Source: Reyranella sp.
Lineage (GTDB): Bacteria; Pseudomonadota; Alphaproteobacteria; Reyranellales; Reyranellaceae
DNA: 36,145 nt
Assembly: GCA_029946105.1 (NCBI GenBank)
Contig: JAQSDW010000117.1
Coordinates: forward strand, 1-36,145
Direction of reading: 5' to 3'
The notes beneath the pieces were generated by a model. That model did no database searches. It was given only the letters and a program-made list of their open reading frames with translations, and was not told the DNA's origin. This document shows positions 17,111-25,766 of the stretch, in pieces. Both the position numbers and the translations under genes were made by a program. Each line of letters opens with the position of its first letter. Position 1 is the stretch's first letter.

Positions 17111-17890
17111 ATGGATATGGGAATCAAGGGCCGCAAGGCGATCGTCTGCGCGGCGAGCAAGGGACTTGGCAAGGGCTGCGCGATGGCGCTGGCGGGCGAG
17201 GGCGTCGATCTGGTGATCAACGCGCGCACCAAGTCTGAGCTCGATGCGACGGCGGAGGAGATCAGGAAGACGTACGGCGTGAAGGTCACGGCGGTCGCCG
17301 TCGACGTCACCACCGAGGACGGCCGCAAGCAGGTGCTGGCCGCCTGTCCCGATCCCGACATCATCGTCAACAATGCGGGCGGTCCGCCGCCGGGCAACTT
17401 CCGGGACTGGAATCGCGAGGACTGGATCAAGGCGCTCGACGCCAACATGCTGACGCCGATCGAGTTCATCAAGGCGAGCGTCGACGGCATGATGAAGCGC
17501 GGCTTCGGGCGCATCGTGAACATCACCTCGAGTTCGGTGAAGGCACCGATCGACATCCTGGGCCTCAGCAACGGCGCGCGCTCGGGCTTGACCGGTTTCG
17601 TCGCGGGCGTCGCGCGCACGACGATCCGTCACGGCGTGACGATCAACGGCCTGCTGCCGGGTCCGTTCGACACTGATCGCCTGCGCGGCACGACCAAGGC
17701 GCGCGCGGTCAAGGCCGGCCGCAGCTTCGAGGAAGAGTACGCTGCCGCCGCCAAGGCCCATCCCGCCGGCCGCTTCGGCACGGCCGAGGAATTCGGCATG
17801 ATGTGCGCGTTCCTGTGCAGCGTGCACGCGGGCTACATGACCGGCCAGAATGTCCTGATGGATGGCGGGCAGTATCCGGGCACGTACTAG
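17111..17890 (+). CDS. SDR family oxidoreductase with non-canonical active site
   Basis: This is a 259-residue Rossmann protein. The cofactor loop is CAASKGLGKG, where most SDRs have TGxxxGxG. The adenine region DVT and the NNAG motif (IIVNNAGGPPPG) are present. The catalytic Ser is in ITSSSVKAP, but the YxxxK pair is replaced: the segment is GLSNGARSGL, with Ser and Arg where Tyr and Lys usually lie. A divergent subgroup of BKR-like SDRs (cd05344) has these changes, so this may still be an active enzyme with different chemistry. The substrate is unknown. The ATG at 17111 follows GGAGCGGAAAA. Confidence 0.85.
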   Translation: MDMGIKGRKAIVCAASKGLGKGCAMALAGEGVDLVINARTKSELDATAEEIRKTYGVKVTAVAVDVTTEDGRKQVLAACPDPDIIVNNAGGPPPGNFRDWNREDWIKALDANMLTPIEFIKASVDGMMKRGFGRIVNITSSSVKAPIDILGLSNGARSGLTGFVAGVARTTIRHGVTINGLLPGPFDTDRLRGTTKARAVKAGRSFEEEYAAAAKAHPAGRFGTAEEFGMMCAFLCSVHAGYMTGQNVLMDGGQYPGTY

Positions 17891-17896
17891 CGCCTA

Positions 17897-17926
17897 TTGA
17901 CAGTACGTTACTATCCTCTTTATCCT
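17897..17926 (+). promoter_or_regulatory. Sigma-70-type promoter with a small symmetric site
   Basis: TTGACA at 17897-17902 and TATCCT at 17921-17926 are 18 bases apart. In the spacer, AGTACGTTACT (17902-17912) is symmetric (AGTA-CGT-TACT), as expected of an operator. It lies just after the SDR stop and before a strong ribosome site, so it should start a short transcript over the 35-codon ORF. Confidence 0.5.
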
Positions 17927-17959
17927 CTCGACCAGAATCGACGCGAGAGGAGGAGGAGG

Positions 17960-18067
17960 ATGTTTGTCTGGAGGATGCCCAAGGAGTGGCGGACCAAGGG
18001 CGGCGGCAGCGTCGTAAAAAACGCGATCCGGTGTCCCATGGGCCCGCTATCGGTGCAGTCGAAATAA
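17960..18067 (+). CDS. Possible 35-residue protein of unknown function
   Basis: The ATG at 17960 is preceded by GAGGAGGAGG, a very strong ribosome site with AGGAGG six bases before the start. A sigma-70-type promoter lies 34 bases further up. The frame ends with TAA at 18065. The product is basic, with Trp at residues 4 and 10 (MFVWRMPKEWR), a glycine run and one Cys near residue 25. I do not recognise it. It lies between the SDR stop and the convergent sixA-like gene, so it is not a leader of a downstream gene on this strand. It could be a small protein or peptide. No homology can be claimed, and a non-coding RNA with a chance frame is the alternative. Confidence 0.4.
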   Translation: MFVWRMPKEWRTKGGGSVVKNAIRCPMGPLSVQSK

Positions 18068-18150
18068 CCATTGAGATGAAAGCGTTGAGCCGTGCATCGC
18101 TGTTGATGTCCCGACGTGAACGCGTGTCCCATACCCGGCCAACCTTTGCG

Positions 18151-18684
18151 TCACCGCTTCGTCAGGTCGCGCGGCCGGATGAAGGCCTGGAGCTCGCCGG
18201 TGCCGACCGCGAGGTCGCGCCAAGCATCGGCCGGGGCGCGAAGCACGGCCAAGGTGCCGGTCGGGTATTTGTCCTGCAAGGCGGCCAGCAGTGCCGGCGG
18301 CCCACGTCCTGCCAGCAGCTCGGCCAGCCGCCAGATGCCATCGTTGTGACCCACCAGCAGGACCGTCTTGACGTCGTCGGTTAGTGCCTGCAGGCGCTCC
18401 AGCAAGCTCTCCTCGGAGGCGAGGTAAAGCGTTTCCTCCAGCATGATCGGCGGGGCGGGCATGCCCAGTCGCTTGACCATGGGCGCCAGGGTCTGGCGGG
18501 CCCTCATGGCGGTGGAGCACAGGATGAGCTCGGGGCGGGGGCCGTGATGCGCCAGGTGGTCGCCCACGGCCTTGGCGGAGCGTTCACCGCGGCGATTAAG
18601 GGGACGGTCGTGATCGCTCAGCGCCAGGTCGCTCCAGGCCGATTTTGCATGTCGCAAGAAGAGAATGTTCTTCATGGATGTCAT
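18151..18684 (-). CDS. Histidine phosphatase (SixA-like)
   Basis: This is a 177-residue protein of the histidine phosphatase superfamily. The phosphohistidine-forming motif is RHAKSAW at 11-17, with the second catalytic His in VGHNDG at 111-116. RPLNRRGERSA and LCSTAMRARQT supply the phosphate pocket arginines. It has SixA-like length and no extra domain, which favours a phosphohistidine or small phosphoester substrate. In E. coli SixA acts on the nitrogen PTS, but the substrate here is not known. It diverges from ppk, with a Pho-box-like site between, so a link to phosphate metabolism is possible. Confidence 0.85.
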   Translation of the reverse strand: MTSMKNILFLRHAKSAWSDLALSDHDRPLNRRGERSAKAVGDHLAHHGPRPELILCSTAMRARQTLAPMVKRLGMPAPPIMLEETLYLASEESLLERLQALTDDVKTVLLVGHNDGIWRLAELLAGRGPPALLAALQDKYPTGTLAVLRAPADAWRDLAVGTGELQAFIRPRDLTKR

Positions 18685-18719
18685 CCGATAAAATGCTTCT
18701 AGAACAACAGCTTATTGAA

Positions 18720-18737
18720 ATGCCATGACACTGTCAT
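18720..18737 (+). promoter_or_regulatory. Pho-box-like PhoB site before ppk
   Basis: ATGCCAT at 18720-18726, four spacer bases and CTGTCAT at 18731-18737 form the 7-4-7 direct-repeat layout of a Pho box. The second half is a perfect CTGTCAT and the first matches it at 5 of 7 positions. A TACCGT 10 bases further on could be the -10 element. The same DNA also holds a 15-bp odd palindrome (18724-18738, CATGACA-C-TGTCATG). ppk is a known Pho regulon member in several bacteria. Confidence 0.5.
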
Positions 18738-18792
18738 GATGAGGGGGTACCGTTTCCGTGAACAATTACCGGGAGATGCTCCGCAGGGGGCA

Positions 18793-20961
18793 ATGATGGA
18801 CGCCCTCGACACCACGATCGACCCGACAGCGGCCGTCGAGATCGGCCCCGAGAGCCCGCAGCGCTTCATCAACCGGGAACTGTCGTGGCTCGCCTTCAAC
18901 ATGCGGGTCCTCGAGGAAGCCAGCAACACGCGTCATCCGCTCCTCGAGCGGGTGCGGTTCCTGTCGATTTCGGCCGCCAACCTCGACGAATTCTACATGG
19001 TCCGCGTCGCCGGCCTCGTCGACATGCTGCAGATGCGTTCGACCCTGCTGAGCGACGACGGCATGACGCCGGCCGACCAGCTCATCTCGATCCGCGACCG
19101 GGCGTCCCGCCTGATGGCCCATCAGCAGGACGTCTGGGCGTCGTTGCAGGACGAGCTGCGCGATGCCGGCATCGCCGTGCTCGGCTCGGATGAGTTGTCC
19201 GAGAGCGAGCGCACCTGGCTCGACCAGTATTTCATCGACCAGGTCTTCCCGATCCTGACGCCGCTCGCCATCGATCCGGCGCATCCGTTCCCCTTCATCA
19301 TCAACGGCGGCTTCTCCGCCATCCTGAAGCTGCAGCGCCGGGAGGACCGGCGCCCGCTGATGGCCCTGCTGCCGTTGCCGCCGCAGGTCGACCGCTTCGT
19401 GCGGCTGCCGGGCACCGCGGTCCGCTTCCTGCCGCTCGAGGATCTGGTCGATATCTACCTGCCGCGCCTGTTCCCGGGCTACGAGGTGATCGAGCGCGCC
19501 TTCTTCCGTGTGATCCGCGACAGCGACGTCGAGATCAACGAGGAGGCCGAGGATCTCGTGCTGCTCTACGAGAGCGCGCTCAAGCGCCGCCGCCGCGGCG
19601 ACCTGATCTCGATTTCCGTCAACAGCGCCATGCCGGCCGAGCTGCGCGACTTCCTGTTCGATCAGCTCGAGATCCCGGACCAGACTCCGACCGTGCATGT
19701 CTTCCACCTCGATCGCATGCTCAACATCGGCGACGTCAAGGCGGTGATCGTCGACGATCTGCCCGACCTCAAGTTCGCGCCCTACAACGCCCGTTTCCCC
19801 GAGCGTATCCGCGATTTCGGCGGCGACTGCTTCGCCGCCATCCGCGCCAAGGACATCATCGTCCATCATCCCTACGAGAGCTTCGACGTGGTGGTGCAGT
19901 TCCTGCGCCAGGCGGCGCGCGATCCCGCGGTGGTGGCGATCAAGCAGACGCTCTACCGCACCAGCCACGACTCGCCGATCGTCAAGGAGCTGATCTCGGC
20001 GGCCGAGGCGGGCAAGACCGTGACGGCGCTGGTCGAGCTCAAGGCGCGCTTCGACGAGGAAGCCAACATCCGCTGGGCCCGCGACCTCGAACGCGCCGGC
20101 GTCCAGGTGGTCTACGGCTTCATCGACCTCAAGACCCACGCCAAGGTCTCGATGGTGGTGCGCCGCGAGGCACAGTCGATCCGCACCTACGTCCATTTCG
20201 GCACCGGCAACTACCATCCGATCACCGCGCGCATCTATACCGACCTGTCGTTCTTCACCTGCGATCCGGCGATGTGCCGCGATGCCGCGCGCCTGTTCAA
20301 CTACATGACCGGCTACGCCCGGCCCGAGCAGATGGAGAAGATCGCCTTCGCGCCGGTGACGCTGCGGCCCAAGCTCTATGGCCTGATCGACGCCGAGATC
20401 GCCAATGCCCGCGCCGGCAAGCCGGCCGGCATGTGGATCAAGCTGAATTCCCTGGTCGACGCGGGGCTTATCGACCGTCTGTACGCAGCCTCCCGGGCCG
20501 GCGTTCAGATCGATCTTGTGGTGCGTGGGATCTGTTGCCTGCGGCCGGGTGTGAAGGGGCTGAGCGACAACATCCGCGTCCGCAGCATGATCGGCCGTTT
20601 TCTGGAACATGCCCGCATCATCTGCTTCGGCAACGGCAAGGCGCTGCCGTCGCCCAAGGCCAAGGTCTTCCTTTCTTCGGCCGATTGGATGCCGCGCAAC
20701 CTCGATCGCCGCGTCGAGCTTCTCTGTCCTGTCGAAAATCCGACAGTCCACGAACAGGTGCTCGACCAGATCATGGTCGCCAACCTCAAGGACGACGGTC
20801 AGAGCTGGATCATGACGTCGGACGGTTCCTACGTTCGCCCCCATCCGGGCAAGGAGCCGTTCATCGCGCATCACTATTTCATGACCAATCCTTCGCTCTC
20901 TGGCCGGGGAAGCGCGCTGAAGCTGAGCGGCGCCGTTCCGCGCCTGGTCCTCAAGTCCTGA
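18793..20961 (+). CDS. ppk: Polyphosphate kinase 1
   Basis: PPK1 reversibly makes long-chain inorganic polyphosphate from ATP. The 722-residue product has the N-domain with [19 protein letters not shown], the head domain, and two phospholipase-D-like C domains. The autophosphorylated His is in DLKTHAKVS (about residue 449) and the second catalytic His is in LEHARII (about 606); their spacing of 157 equals that of E. coli PPK1. KQTLYRTS and [10 protein letters not shown] are also diagnostic. The frame begins at 18715, but ATG 18793 or 18796 is preferred because AGGGGG lies just upstream and the Pho-box-like site would otherwise be coding. ppx follows about 105 bases downstream. Confidence 0.95.
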   Translation: MMDALDTTIDPTAAVEIGPESPQRFINRELSWLAFNMRVLEEASNTRHPLLERVRFLSISAANLDEFYMVRVAGLVDMLQMRSTLLSDDGMTPADQLISIRDRASRLMAHQQDVWASLQDELRDAGIAVLGSDELSESERTWLDQYFIDQVFPILTPLAIDPAHPFPFIINGGFSAILKLQRREDRRPLMALLPLPPQVDRFVRLPGTAVRFLPLEDLVDIYLPRLFPGYEVIERAFFRVIRDSDVEINEEAEDLVLLYESALKRRRRGDLISISVNSAMPAELRDFLFDQLEIPDQTPTVHVFHLDRMLNIGDVKAVIVDDLPDLKFAPYNARFPERIRDFGGDCFAAIRAKDIIVHHPYESFDVVVQFLRQAARDPAVVAIKQTLYRTSHDSPIVKELISAAEAGKTVTALVELKARFDEEANIRWARDLERAGVQVVYGFIDLKTHAKVSMVVRREAQSIRTYVHFGTGNYHPITARIYTDLSFFTCDPAMCRDAARLFNYMTGYARPEQMEKIAFAPVTLRPKLYGLIDAEIANARAGKPAGMWIKLNSLVDAGLIDRLYAASRAGVQIDLVVRGICCLRPGVKGLSDNIRVRSMIGRFLEHARIICFGNGKALPSPKAKVFLSSADWMPRNLDRRVELLCPVENPTVHEQVLDQIMVANLKDDGQSWIMTSDGSYVRPHPGKEPFIAHHYFMTNPSLSGRGSALKLSGAVPRLVLKS

Positions 20962-21066
20962 TCGGGCCACTGGCGTCCCAGGCGGCGTCTCGGGCGCCGT
21001 CCGCGTCGCCGCGTCGCGCCCGTACCGCCGCTGCAATCCCTGCGGGTTTGCGGTAGAGGGGCGCGC

Positions 21067-22572
21067 ATGGACGGTGAACCGACTGCGGGCGCGCTCAATC
21101 CGCCGAATTCCGCCAACAAGGGCCGCGTCGGCATCATCGACGTGGGCTCGAATTCAATTCGTCTCGTCGTCTACGAGCGGGCGAGCCGCGCTCCGTTGCC
21201 GGTGTTCAACGAAAAGGTGCTGTGCGGTCTGGCGCGCGGGCTCGATGCCACCGGGAGGCTCAACCCGGCGGGAGTCGAAATGGCACTGGCCAACATCGAC
21301 CGCTTCGCGACGCTGGCGCACAACATGAAGGTGACGTCGCTCGACCTGCTGGCCACCGCCGCCGTTCGCGATGCCGCAGACGGTGCCGATTTCATGCGCG
21401 AGATCTCGCAGCGGGCCAGCATCCAGGCCCATATCGTGAGCGGCCGCGACGAGGCGCGCTATTCGGGTTTCGGCGTGATCTGCGGCATGCCGGACGCCAA
21501 CGGCGTAATGGGCGATCTGGGCGGCGGCAGCCTCGAACTCGTGGCACTGGCCGACGGTGGCGTGGGAGAATCGAGCACGCTGCCGATCGGGCCGTTACGC
21601 CTGATGTCCTCGGGCAAGGGCGATCCCAAGCGGACCGTGATCGACGCGATCGAGAGCGTGCGCTGGCTGCGCGAGGAAACCGGCAAGACCTTCTATGCTG
21701 TGGGTGGCGCGTGGCGCTCCTTCGCGCGCCTGCATATGGAGCAGGCGGGCTACCCGCTTCATATCATTCATCACTACGAGATCGCGGCCGAAGAGGCCCG
21801 TGCCGTTGCCCGTCTGATCGCCGTGCAGAGCGCCAAGTCGCTGGAGAAGATGCCGGGCGTGTCGCGCCGCCGCGTCGACACGCTGCCGCTGGCCTGCCTC
21901 GCGCTCGATCGCCTGCTGGTCGCGCTGAAGCCCAAGACGGTGGTCTTCTCCGCATTCGGCCTGCGCGAGGGTTTCTATCATGTGCGGCTGAGCGAGGCGG
22001 AGCGGGCGCGCCATCCGCTGATCGCCTTCGCCGAGGAGCAGGGCGCCGGCTGGCGGCGTTTCGACCTGTCGCCGACCGAGATATTCGACTGGCTCACGCC
22101 GGCCTTCGGCGACGAGAGCGCCGCCGACCGCATCCTGCGCACTGCTGCCTGCCACCTGAGCGACATCTCGTGGAACGACCATCCCGACTATCGCGCCGAG
22201 CAAGCCTATGTCCGGGTGCTGCATCTTCCGGCGCCGGGCATGAGCCATCGCGATCGCGCCGTTCTCGCGATGGCGCTTACCTATCGCTACAAGAGCGAAC
22301 CCAAGTCGGCGACGATCGATACCGCGCTCAGGCTTTCCGACAACAAGGGCAAGACCTTCGCGCGTCGGCTGGGGGCCTGCCTCAGGCTCGCCTACAATCT
22401 TTCTGGTGGCGCTCCCGGGCTGCTGCCGCAGATTGCGCTGCGGCGCACCGATCGCGAACTCCGGTTGATCGTTCCGGCGGGGCTGAAGGGTGCGTTGGGC
22501 GACGTCACCGCCCGGCGGCTGCAAACGGCCGCCGAAGTGTTCGATCTCAAGCCGGTGATTGTCTCGGCCTGA
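21067..22572 (+). CDS. ppx: Exopolyphosphatase / GppA family phosphatase
   Basis: The product is a 501-residue protein of the Ppx/GppA family, which hydrolyses polyphosphate from the end or removes the 5' phosphate of pppGpp. The phosphate-1 loop is IIDVGSNSIRLVVYE and the phosphate-2 loop is MGDLGGGSLELVAL, as in the ASKHA fold. ATAAVRDA (about residue 98) carries the conserved catalytic region, and VSGRDEARYSGFGV follows. The C-terminal HD-like helical part has DNHPDYRAEQ and ALTYRYK. It lies 105 bases after ppk on the same strand, so synthesis and turnover of polyphosphate are encoded together. It ends 8 bases from the convergent rnd gene. Confidence 0.92.
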   Translation: MDGEPTAGALNPPNSANKGRVGIIDVGSNSIRLVVYERASRAPLPVFNEKVLCGLARGLDATGRLNPAGVEMALANIDRFATLAHNMKVTSLDLLATAAVRDAADGADFMREISQRASIQAHIVSGRDEARYSGFGVICGMPDANGVMGDLGGGSLELVALADGGVGESSTLPIGPLRLMSSGKGDPKRTVIDAIESVRWLREETGKTFYAVGGAWRSFARLHMEQAGYPLHIIHHYEIAAEEARAVARLIAVQSAKSLEKMPGVSRRRVDTLPLACLALDRLLVALKPKTVVFSAFGLREGFYHVRLSEAERARHPLIAFAEEQGAGWRRFDLSPTEIFDWLTPAFGDESAADRILRTAACHLSDISWNDHPDYRAEQAYVRVLHLPAPGMSHRDRAVLAMALTYRYKSEPKSATIDTALRLSDNKGKTFARRLGACLRLAYNLSGGAPGLLPQIALRRTDRELRLIVPAGLKGALGDVTARRLQTAAEVFDLKPVIVSA

Positions 22573-22580
22573 GGCGCTGC

Positions 22581-23738
22581 CTAATCGGTGGGCGTCACGG
22601 GAATAAGGCGGGCCTGATCGCCCGCCAGGGCAAGTGATACGCGGCCTTCGATCAGGGCCACCGCATCATTGCCGAACACTTCACGCCGCCAGCCCCTGAG
22701 CACGTGCAGGTCGCGTTTCCCGGCTGCGAGGCGATCGAGCTCATCCGCGCTGGCGACCAGGCGCCCGGCGACACCGGCCTGCTCGGCCTTCATCCGAAGC
22801 AGGGTACGCAGCAGGTCAACGACGGCGCCCGGAGCGCGAAGCTGCTCGGTGGGCTTGTCGCGCGCCGGCAAGTCCGACTCGGGCAGGCTGCGGGCCCGCT
22901 CGATGGCCTCCATGAGCTCACGGCCCTGCCAGCCCTCGGCGAAGCCTCGGCCGAGCCCGCGCGTCATGCCCAGCTCCTCGATTGTCTTGGGAGCGTGGCT
23001 GGCGATCTCCAGAAGCTGCTCGTCGCGGAGCAGGCGCTGGCGCGGAATGTCGATGCGCTGTGCGGTCCGTTCGCGCCACGCCGCCGCCTCTTTCAGGATC
23101 GCCAGCAGGCGAGGCGAGGAGCCACGCGGCTTCAGCCGGCGCCAGGCCTGTTCGGGGTCGGCCCGGTAGGTGGCGGGATCGTTGAGGACCGCCATCTCTT
23201 CGGTGATCCAGGGCAGGCGGCCCGTCCGCTCGAGCTGGTGTTTCAGCTTTTCGTAGACCACGCGGAGATGCGTGACATCCGACAGCGCGTAGGTGATCTG
23301 GCGCTCGCTGAGCGGCCGGCGGCTCCAATCGGTGAAGCGGCTGGATTTGTCGATCTTCGCCTTGGCGAGCTTGGTGGCGAGCGACTCGTAGGACGCGGCC
23401 TCGCCGTGGCCGCACACCATGGCCGCGACCTGGGTGTCGAACAGGGGCTGCGGCACCTGCGTCATGCGCAGGTAGAAGATCTCGAGGTCCTGCCGGGCGG
23501 CGTGAAAGACTTTCAGTACCCGGGGGTTGGCCATCAGCTCGTCGAGCGGGGCCAGGTCGATGCCCTCGGCCAGGGCGTCGATCGCGGCGGCATCCTCGGG
23601 CCCAGCCACCTGGGCCAAGCAGAGCTTGGGCCAGTAGGTGCGTTCACGCATGAATTCGGTGTCGACGGCGATGAATTCGGCCTCGGCCAGAGGCTTGCAG
23701 AACGCGGCGAGTTCGTCGGTCGTGGTGATGAGCTTCAT
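22581..23738 (-). CDS. rnd: Ribonuclease D
   Basis: RNase D trims the 3' ends of tRNA and other stable RNA precursors. The 385-residue product has an N-terminal DEDD exonuclease domain: motif I AVDTEFMRE, motif II VFHAARQDLEI, and motif III with YALSDVTHL. A C-terminal HRDC domain follows; a second, weaker HRDC-like region ends the chain, as in E. coli RNase D. The ATG at 23738 (MKLITTTDEL) is preferred; the frame extends 20 codons further up without need. It diverges from aspS across a 139-base gap. Confidence 0.92.
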   Translation of the reverse strand: MKLITTTDELAAFCKPLAEAEFIAVDTEFMRERTYWPKLCLAQVAGPEDAAAIDALAEGIDLAPLDELMANPRVLKVFHAARQDLEIFYLRMTQVPQPLFDTQVAAMVCGHGEAASYESLATKLAKAKIDKSSRFTDWSRRPLSERQITYALSDVTHLRVVYEKLKHQLERTGRLPWITEEMAVLNDPATYRADPEQAWRRLKPRGSSPRLLAILKEAAAWRERTAQRIDIPRQRLLRDEQLLEIASHAPKTIEELGMTRGLGRGFAEGWQGRELMEAIERARSLPESDLPARDKPTEQLRAPGAVVDLLRTLLRMKAEQAGVAGRLVASADELDRLAAGKRDLHVLRGWRREVFGNDAVALIEGRVSLALAGDQARLIPVTPTD

Positions 23739-23877
23739 TAGAGGCGATCTATAGCGGGCGCAGCCGCCACGGGCAAAGCCAACCCAGCACCGGGGCAAGG
23801 CGGGGGAGGCCCGTTCCCTTGACTTGCTCGGTCAATCCGTGCCTTTTGCCGGGCCTATAAAACCCGGAAAATATGTA

Positions 23878-25683
23878 ATGTCTTCTGTCTACCGAACCCA
23901 TACGTGCGGCGCACTCAGGCCGCAGAATGTCGGCCAGGAAGCCCGTTTGTCGGGCTGGGTCCAGCGCAAGCGCGACCACGGCAATCTGCTCTTCATCGAC
24001 CTGCGCGATCATTATGGCGTGACCCAGGTGGTGGTCGACGCGGGCAGCCCGGTTTTCAAGACCGCCGAGACGGTGCGCACCGAAAGCGTGATCACCGTGA
24101 CTGGCAAGGTGGTGGCGCGCGACGCCGCCACGGTCAATCCGCGCCTGGCCACCGGGCAGATCGAGCTCGACGCTGCGGACATGGTCGTGCAGTCGATGGC
24201 CGAGCCGCTGCCGATTCCGGTTCACATCGAGAACGACACGACACCGGAGGAGCTCAGGCTCAAGTACCGCTTCCTCGACCTGCGCAAGGACAAGCTGCAC
24301 AAGAACATCGTGCTGCGCAGCCAGGTCATCTCCAGCCTGCGCCGGCGCATGATCGAGCAGGACTTCATCGAGTTCCAGACGCCGATCCTGACTGCCGACA
24401 GTCCCGAGGGTGCACGCTCCTACGTCGTGCCGAGCAGGCTCCATCCGGGCAAGTTCTATGCGCTGCCGCAGGCGCCGCAGATGTTCAAGCAGCTGCTGAT
24501 GGTGTCGGGCTTCGATCGCTACTTCCAGATCGCGCCCTGCTTCCGCGACGAGGACGCCCGCGCCGATCGCGCGCCGGGCGAGTTCTACCAGCTCGACTTC
24601 GAGATGAGCTTCGTGACGCAGGAAGACGTCTTCGCCGCGATCGAGCCCGTGCTGGGCGGTGTCTTCGAGGAGTTTGCCGGTTTCGGCCGCGAGACTCCGC
24701 GCAAGGTGACGTCGCTTCCGTTCCCGCGCATTCCCTACGCCGAGGCCCTGCTGACCTACGGCACCGACAAGCCCGACCTGCGCAATCCGTTGCGCATCGT
24801 CGATGTCGGTGAGGTCTTCACCGGCTCCGATTTCAAGGTCTTCGCCAGCATCGTGGCCGCGGGCGGCGTGGTCCGGGCGCTGCGCGCGCCCAAGGCCGGC
24901 AGCCAGCCGCGCAGCTTCTTCGACAAGCTGAACAGCTGGGCGCAGAGCGAGGGCAAGCCGGGGCTCGGCTACATCGTCCTCGAAGCCGGCGCCGCGAAGG
25001 GCCCCATCGCCAAGTTCGTGACCGGCGACCGCCTGGCCAAGCTGAAGGCGGTTACGGGTGCTGAGGACGGCGATGCCGTGTTCTTCGTCGCCGACAAGCC
25101 GGAACTGGCCTGGAAGTTCGCCGGACAGGCGAGGACCAAGGTCGGGCAGGAGCTGGGCCTGATCGCGGAGGACGAGTTCCGGCTGTGCTGGATCGTCGAC
25201 TTCCCGATGTTCGAGTACGACGAGAAGGCCAAGAAGATCGATTTCAGCCACAACCCGTTCTCGATGCCGCAGGGCGGGCTGGAAGCTCTCGAAACGCAGG
25301 ACCCGCTCACGATCAACGCCTGGCAGTACGACATCGTGTGCAACGGCATCGAGCTCTGTTCGGGCGCGATCCGGAACCACAAGCCCGAGATCATGTACAA
25401 GGCGTTCGGAATCGCCGGTTACAGCAAGGAAGAGGTCGAGGCACGTTTCGGCGGCATGCTTAACGCCTTCAAATTCGGCGCACCGCCACACGGTGGGGCG
25501 GCACCGGGTGTCGATCGCATCGTCATGTTGCTGGCCGATGAGCCCAACATCCGCGAGGTCATCTGCTTCCCCATGAATCAGCAGGCCGTCGACCTGATGA
25601 TGGACGCGCCGGCCGAGCTGCCGCCGGAGAAGCTGCGCGAGCTCCACATTGGCTTGCGACTACCGCCACCCCGGAAGGACTAG
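23878..25683 (+). CDS. aspS: Aspartyl-tRNA synthetase
   Basis: This is a 601-residue bacterial-type class II synthetase. The N-terminal OB fold has [20 protein letters not shown]. The catalytic core has [36 protein letters not shown], motif 2 [16 protein letters not shown], and motif 3 [14 protein letters not shown]. The insertion (GAD) domain typical of bacterial AspRS lies between motifs 2 and 3 (about residues 290-420). Many alphaproteobacteria have a non-discriminating form that also charges tRNA-Asn; I cannot tell which this is. The ATG at 23878 is chosen because the conserved N-terminus ([10 protein letters not shown]) starts there, with only a weak GGAAAA before it. Confidence 0.97.
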   Translation: MSSVYRTHTCGALRPQNVGQEARLSGWVQRKRDHGNLLFIDLRDHYGVTQVVVDAGSPVFKTAETVRTESVITVTGKVVARDAATVNPRLATGQIELDAADMVVQSMAEPLPIPVHIENDTTPEELRLKYRFLDLRKDKLHKNIVLRSQVISSLRRRMIEQDFIEFQTPILTADSPEGARSYVVPSRLHPGKFYALPQAPQMFKQLLMVSGFDRYFQIAPCFRDEDARADRAPGEFYQLDFEMSFVTQEDVFAAIEPVLGGVFEEFAGFGRETPRKVTSLPFPRIPYAEALLTYGTDKPDLRNPLRIVDVGEVFTGSDFKVFASIVAAGGVVRALRAPKAGSQPRSFFDKLNSWAQSEGKPGLGYIVLEAGAAKGPIAKFVTGDRLAKLKAVTGAEDGDAVFFVADKPELAWKFAGQARTKVGQELGLIAEDEFRLCWIVDFPMFEYDEKAKKIDFSHNPFSMPQGGLEALETQDPLTINAWQYDIVCNGIELCSGAIRNHKPEIMYKAFGIAGYSKEEVEARFGGMLNAFKFGAPPHGGAAPGVDRIVMLLADEPNIREVICFPMNQQAVDLMMDAPAELPPEKLRELHIGLRLPPPRKD

Positions 25684-25692
25684 GGGTGGTGG
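25663..25692. terminator. Hairpin across the aspS stop codon
   Basis: CCGCCACCCC at 25663-25672 pairs with GGGGTGGTGG at 25683-25692 over a 10-base loop, with one G-U pair. The stem covers the aspS stop. There is no T-run, so it is a weak terminator candidate or mRNA stabilising structure. Confidence 0.35.
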
Positions 25693-25704
25693 CTGAAGTG
25701 GAAA

Positions 25705-25733
25705 TTGACCGGAGATAAGGAACTACTTATTAT
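25705..25733 (+). promoter_or_regulatory. Sigma-70-type promoter for the small envelope protein gene
   Basis: TTGACC at 25705-25710 and TATTAT at 25728-25733 are 17 bases apart in an AT-rich gap, with the next ATG at 25767. This is close to consensus and the best promoter in the window by eye. Confidence 0.7.
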
Positions 25734-25766
25734 TCAAAGAGTTATAGTCTTTTTCTAAAGAAGATT

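Noticed and set aside
18715-18792. ppk start at 18715
   Set aside because: It lacks a ribosome site, would place the Pho-box-like element inside coding sequence, and adds 26 residues before the conserved N-domain; ATG 18793/18796 has AGGGGG upstream.
18766-21036. A 756-codon open frame on the minus strand opposite ppk, with similar long frames opposite aspS (23749-25647), pepA (3708-5225) and the sugar dehydrogenase (2077-3540, plus strand)
   Set aside because: They are antisense shadows. High-GC codon use removes stops from the complementary frame. The products are repetitive and low-complexity in His, Arg, Asp and Gly, while the real genes carry complete family motifs.
23844-23870. CCGGG...CCCGG hairpin followed by AAAA just before aspS
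   Set aside because: Arms are only 5 bp with a 9-base loop and the run is of A, not T, on the coding strand; the TATAAA inside it is more likely promoter DNA, but no good -35 at 17 bases was found, so it is not listed.
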